DNA from: Rhizobium mesosinicum
Lineage (GTDB): Bacteria > Pseudomonadota > Alphaproteobacteria > Rhizobiales > Rhizobiaceae
Direction of reading: 5' to 3'
Length of the DNA stretch: 64,000 nt
Assembly: GCF_019511345.1 (NCBI RefSeq)
Contig: NZ_JAEUAK010000012.1
Location: 1-64,000 of the forward strand
Part shown: positions 63,891-64,000 of the stretch, piece by piece
How the letters are laid out: every line of letters starts with the position of its first letter
How positions within the stretch are numbered: position 1 is the stretch's first letter
Program-made: the position numbers and the translations under genes
Notes under the pieces: generated by a model
Database searches by the model: none
The model's input: the letters and a program-made list of their open reading frames with translations, nothing else
Told to the model about the DNA's origin: nothing

Positions 63891-63924
63891 CAAAAGACCC
63901 GGCGGAAGAAGCCTTCCAGCCGGG
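63891..63924 (-). terminator. intrinsic terminator of the probable bolA
   Basis: Arms CCCGGC-GGAAG (63898-63908) and CTTCC-A-GCCGGG (63913-63924) with one bulged base; on the minus strand a TCTTTTGTTTTG tail follows. It may also end transcription of the convergent membrane protein gene. Confidence 0.85.
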
Positions 63925-63959
63925 CCTGTTCAGATCTTCAGTCGGCTGAAGCCAGCATT

Positions 63960-64000
63960 TCAATCCGGCGCCGAGGTCTGCAGGGCAAGCGCGTGCAGGA
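63960..64000 (-). CDS. bolA: 3' end of a probable BolA family gene, cut by window edge
   Basis: Only 13 codons are visible: the minus-strand frame reads LHALALQTSAPD and stop. HALAL close to the C-terminus is the hallmark of BolA proteins, and a BolA gene is expected near grxD in rhizobia, since the two proteins form Fe-S complexes. A terminator follows directly. With so short a stretch the call is tentative. Confidence 0.55.
   Translation of the reverse strand, partial: LHALALQTSAPD

Overview
The window looks like chromosomal DNA of a Rhizobium-type alphaproteobacterium (order Hyphomicrobiales). The signs are high-GC coding sequence, a fused malic enzyme/phosphotransacetylase-like protein of 770 residues, a giant apolipoprotein-like envelope protein resembling Agrobacterium GPR / Sinorhizobium RgsE, CckA, a DksA with a degenerate zinc finger, a recA operator of the TTG-N11-CAA type known from Rhizobium etli, and small palindromic intergenic repeats typical of rhizobia. 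I see no rRNA, tRNA, CRISPR array, insertion sequence or prophage. The region is core chromosome, densely packed, with genes on both strands.

Layout. 1-6.2 kb: 3' part of an RNase H gene, malic enzyme, a calcineurin-like UDP-diacylglucosamine hydrolase relative, an MFS transporter, and a dipeptide epimerase that overlaps it tail to tail. 6.3-10.4 kb: an Mla-type lipid transport operon (STAS-permease, ATPase, MCE protein, auxiliary lipoprotein). 10.4-19.3 kb: a D,D-carboxypeptidase, the 2321-residue polar-growth-ring-like protein, and a divergent Hpt-domain gene, with CtrA-like boxes between the last two. 19.5-24.2 kb: ferredoxin, a DUF922 protein, folP-folB-folK, and a two-gene membrane protein unit. 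24.2-27.8 kb: a stress-type module (zinc alcohol dehydrogenase, SDR, small protein, cysteine hydrolase, KGG protein, small orphan protein) with three EcfG-like promoters within about 700 bases. 27.8-33.6 kb: secreted protein, YcjF/YcjX pair, SixA-like phosphatase, dksA, a FliO-like protein. 33.9-46 kb: cckA, psuK-psuG, recA, alaS, an AraC regulator, a glutathione transferase, icd. 46-64 kb: secreted protein, FUSC transporter, TrmJ-like methyltransferase, murI, MFS, HerA-like ATPase, rpsD, glsA, ttcA, two inositol-phosphatase paralogues, hisC, two Bcr/CflA exporters, grxD, a basic protein, a membrane hydrolase-like protein, and the very 3' end of a probable bolA.

How the genes work together. 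Envelope construction and polar growth are well represented (GPR-like protein, D,D-carboxypeptidase, murI, Mla system, LpxH-like enzyme), and cell-cycle phosphorelay elements (CckA, an Hpt protein, CtrA-like sites) lie in the same window. The strongest unexpected signals are the EcfG-like promoter cluster at 27.05-27.75 kb, the CtrA-like boxes between the GPR-like gene and the Hpt gene, and the 44-residue (4 x 11) repeat of the GPR-like protein, in which two units lack exactly one 11-residue block. I did not find a clearly novel multi-gene defence or biosynthetic system. All functional calls rest on reading motifs by eye, without database searches.
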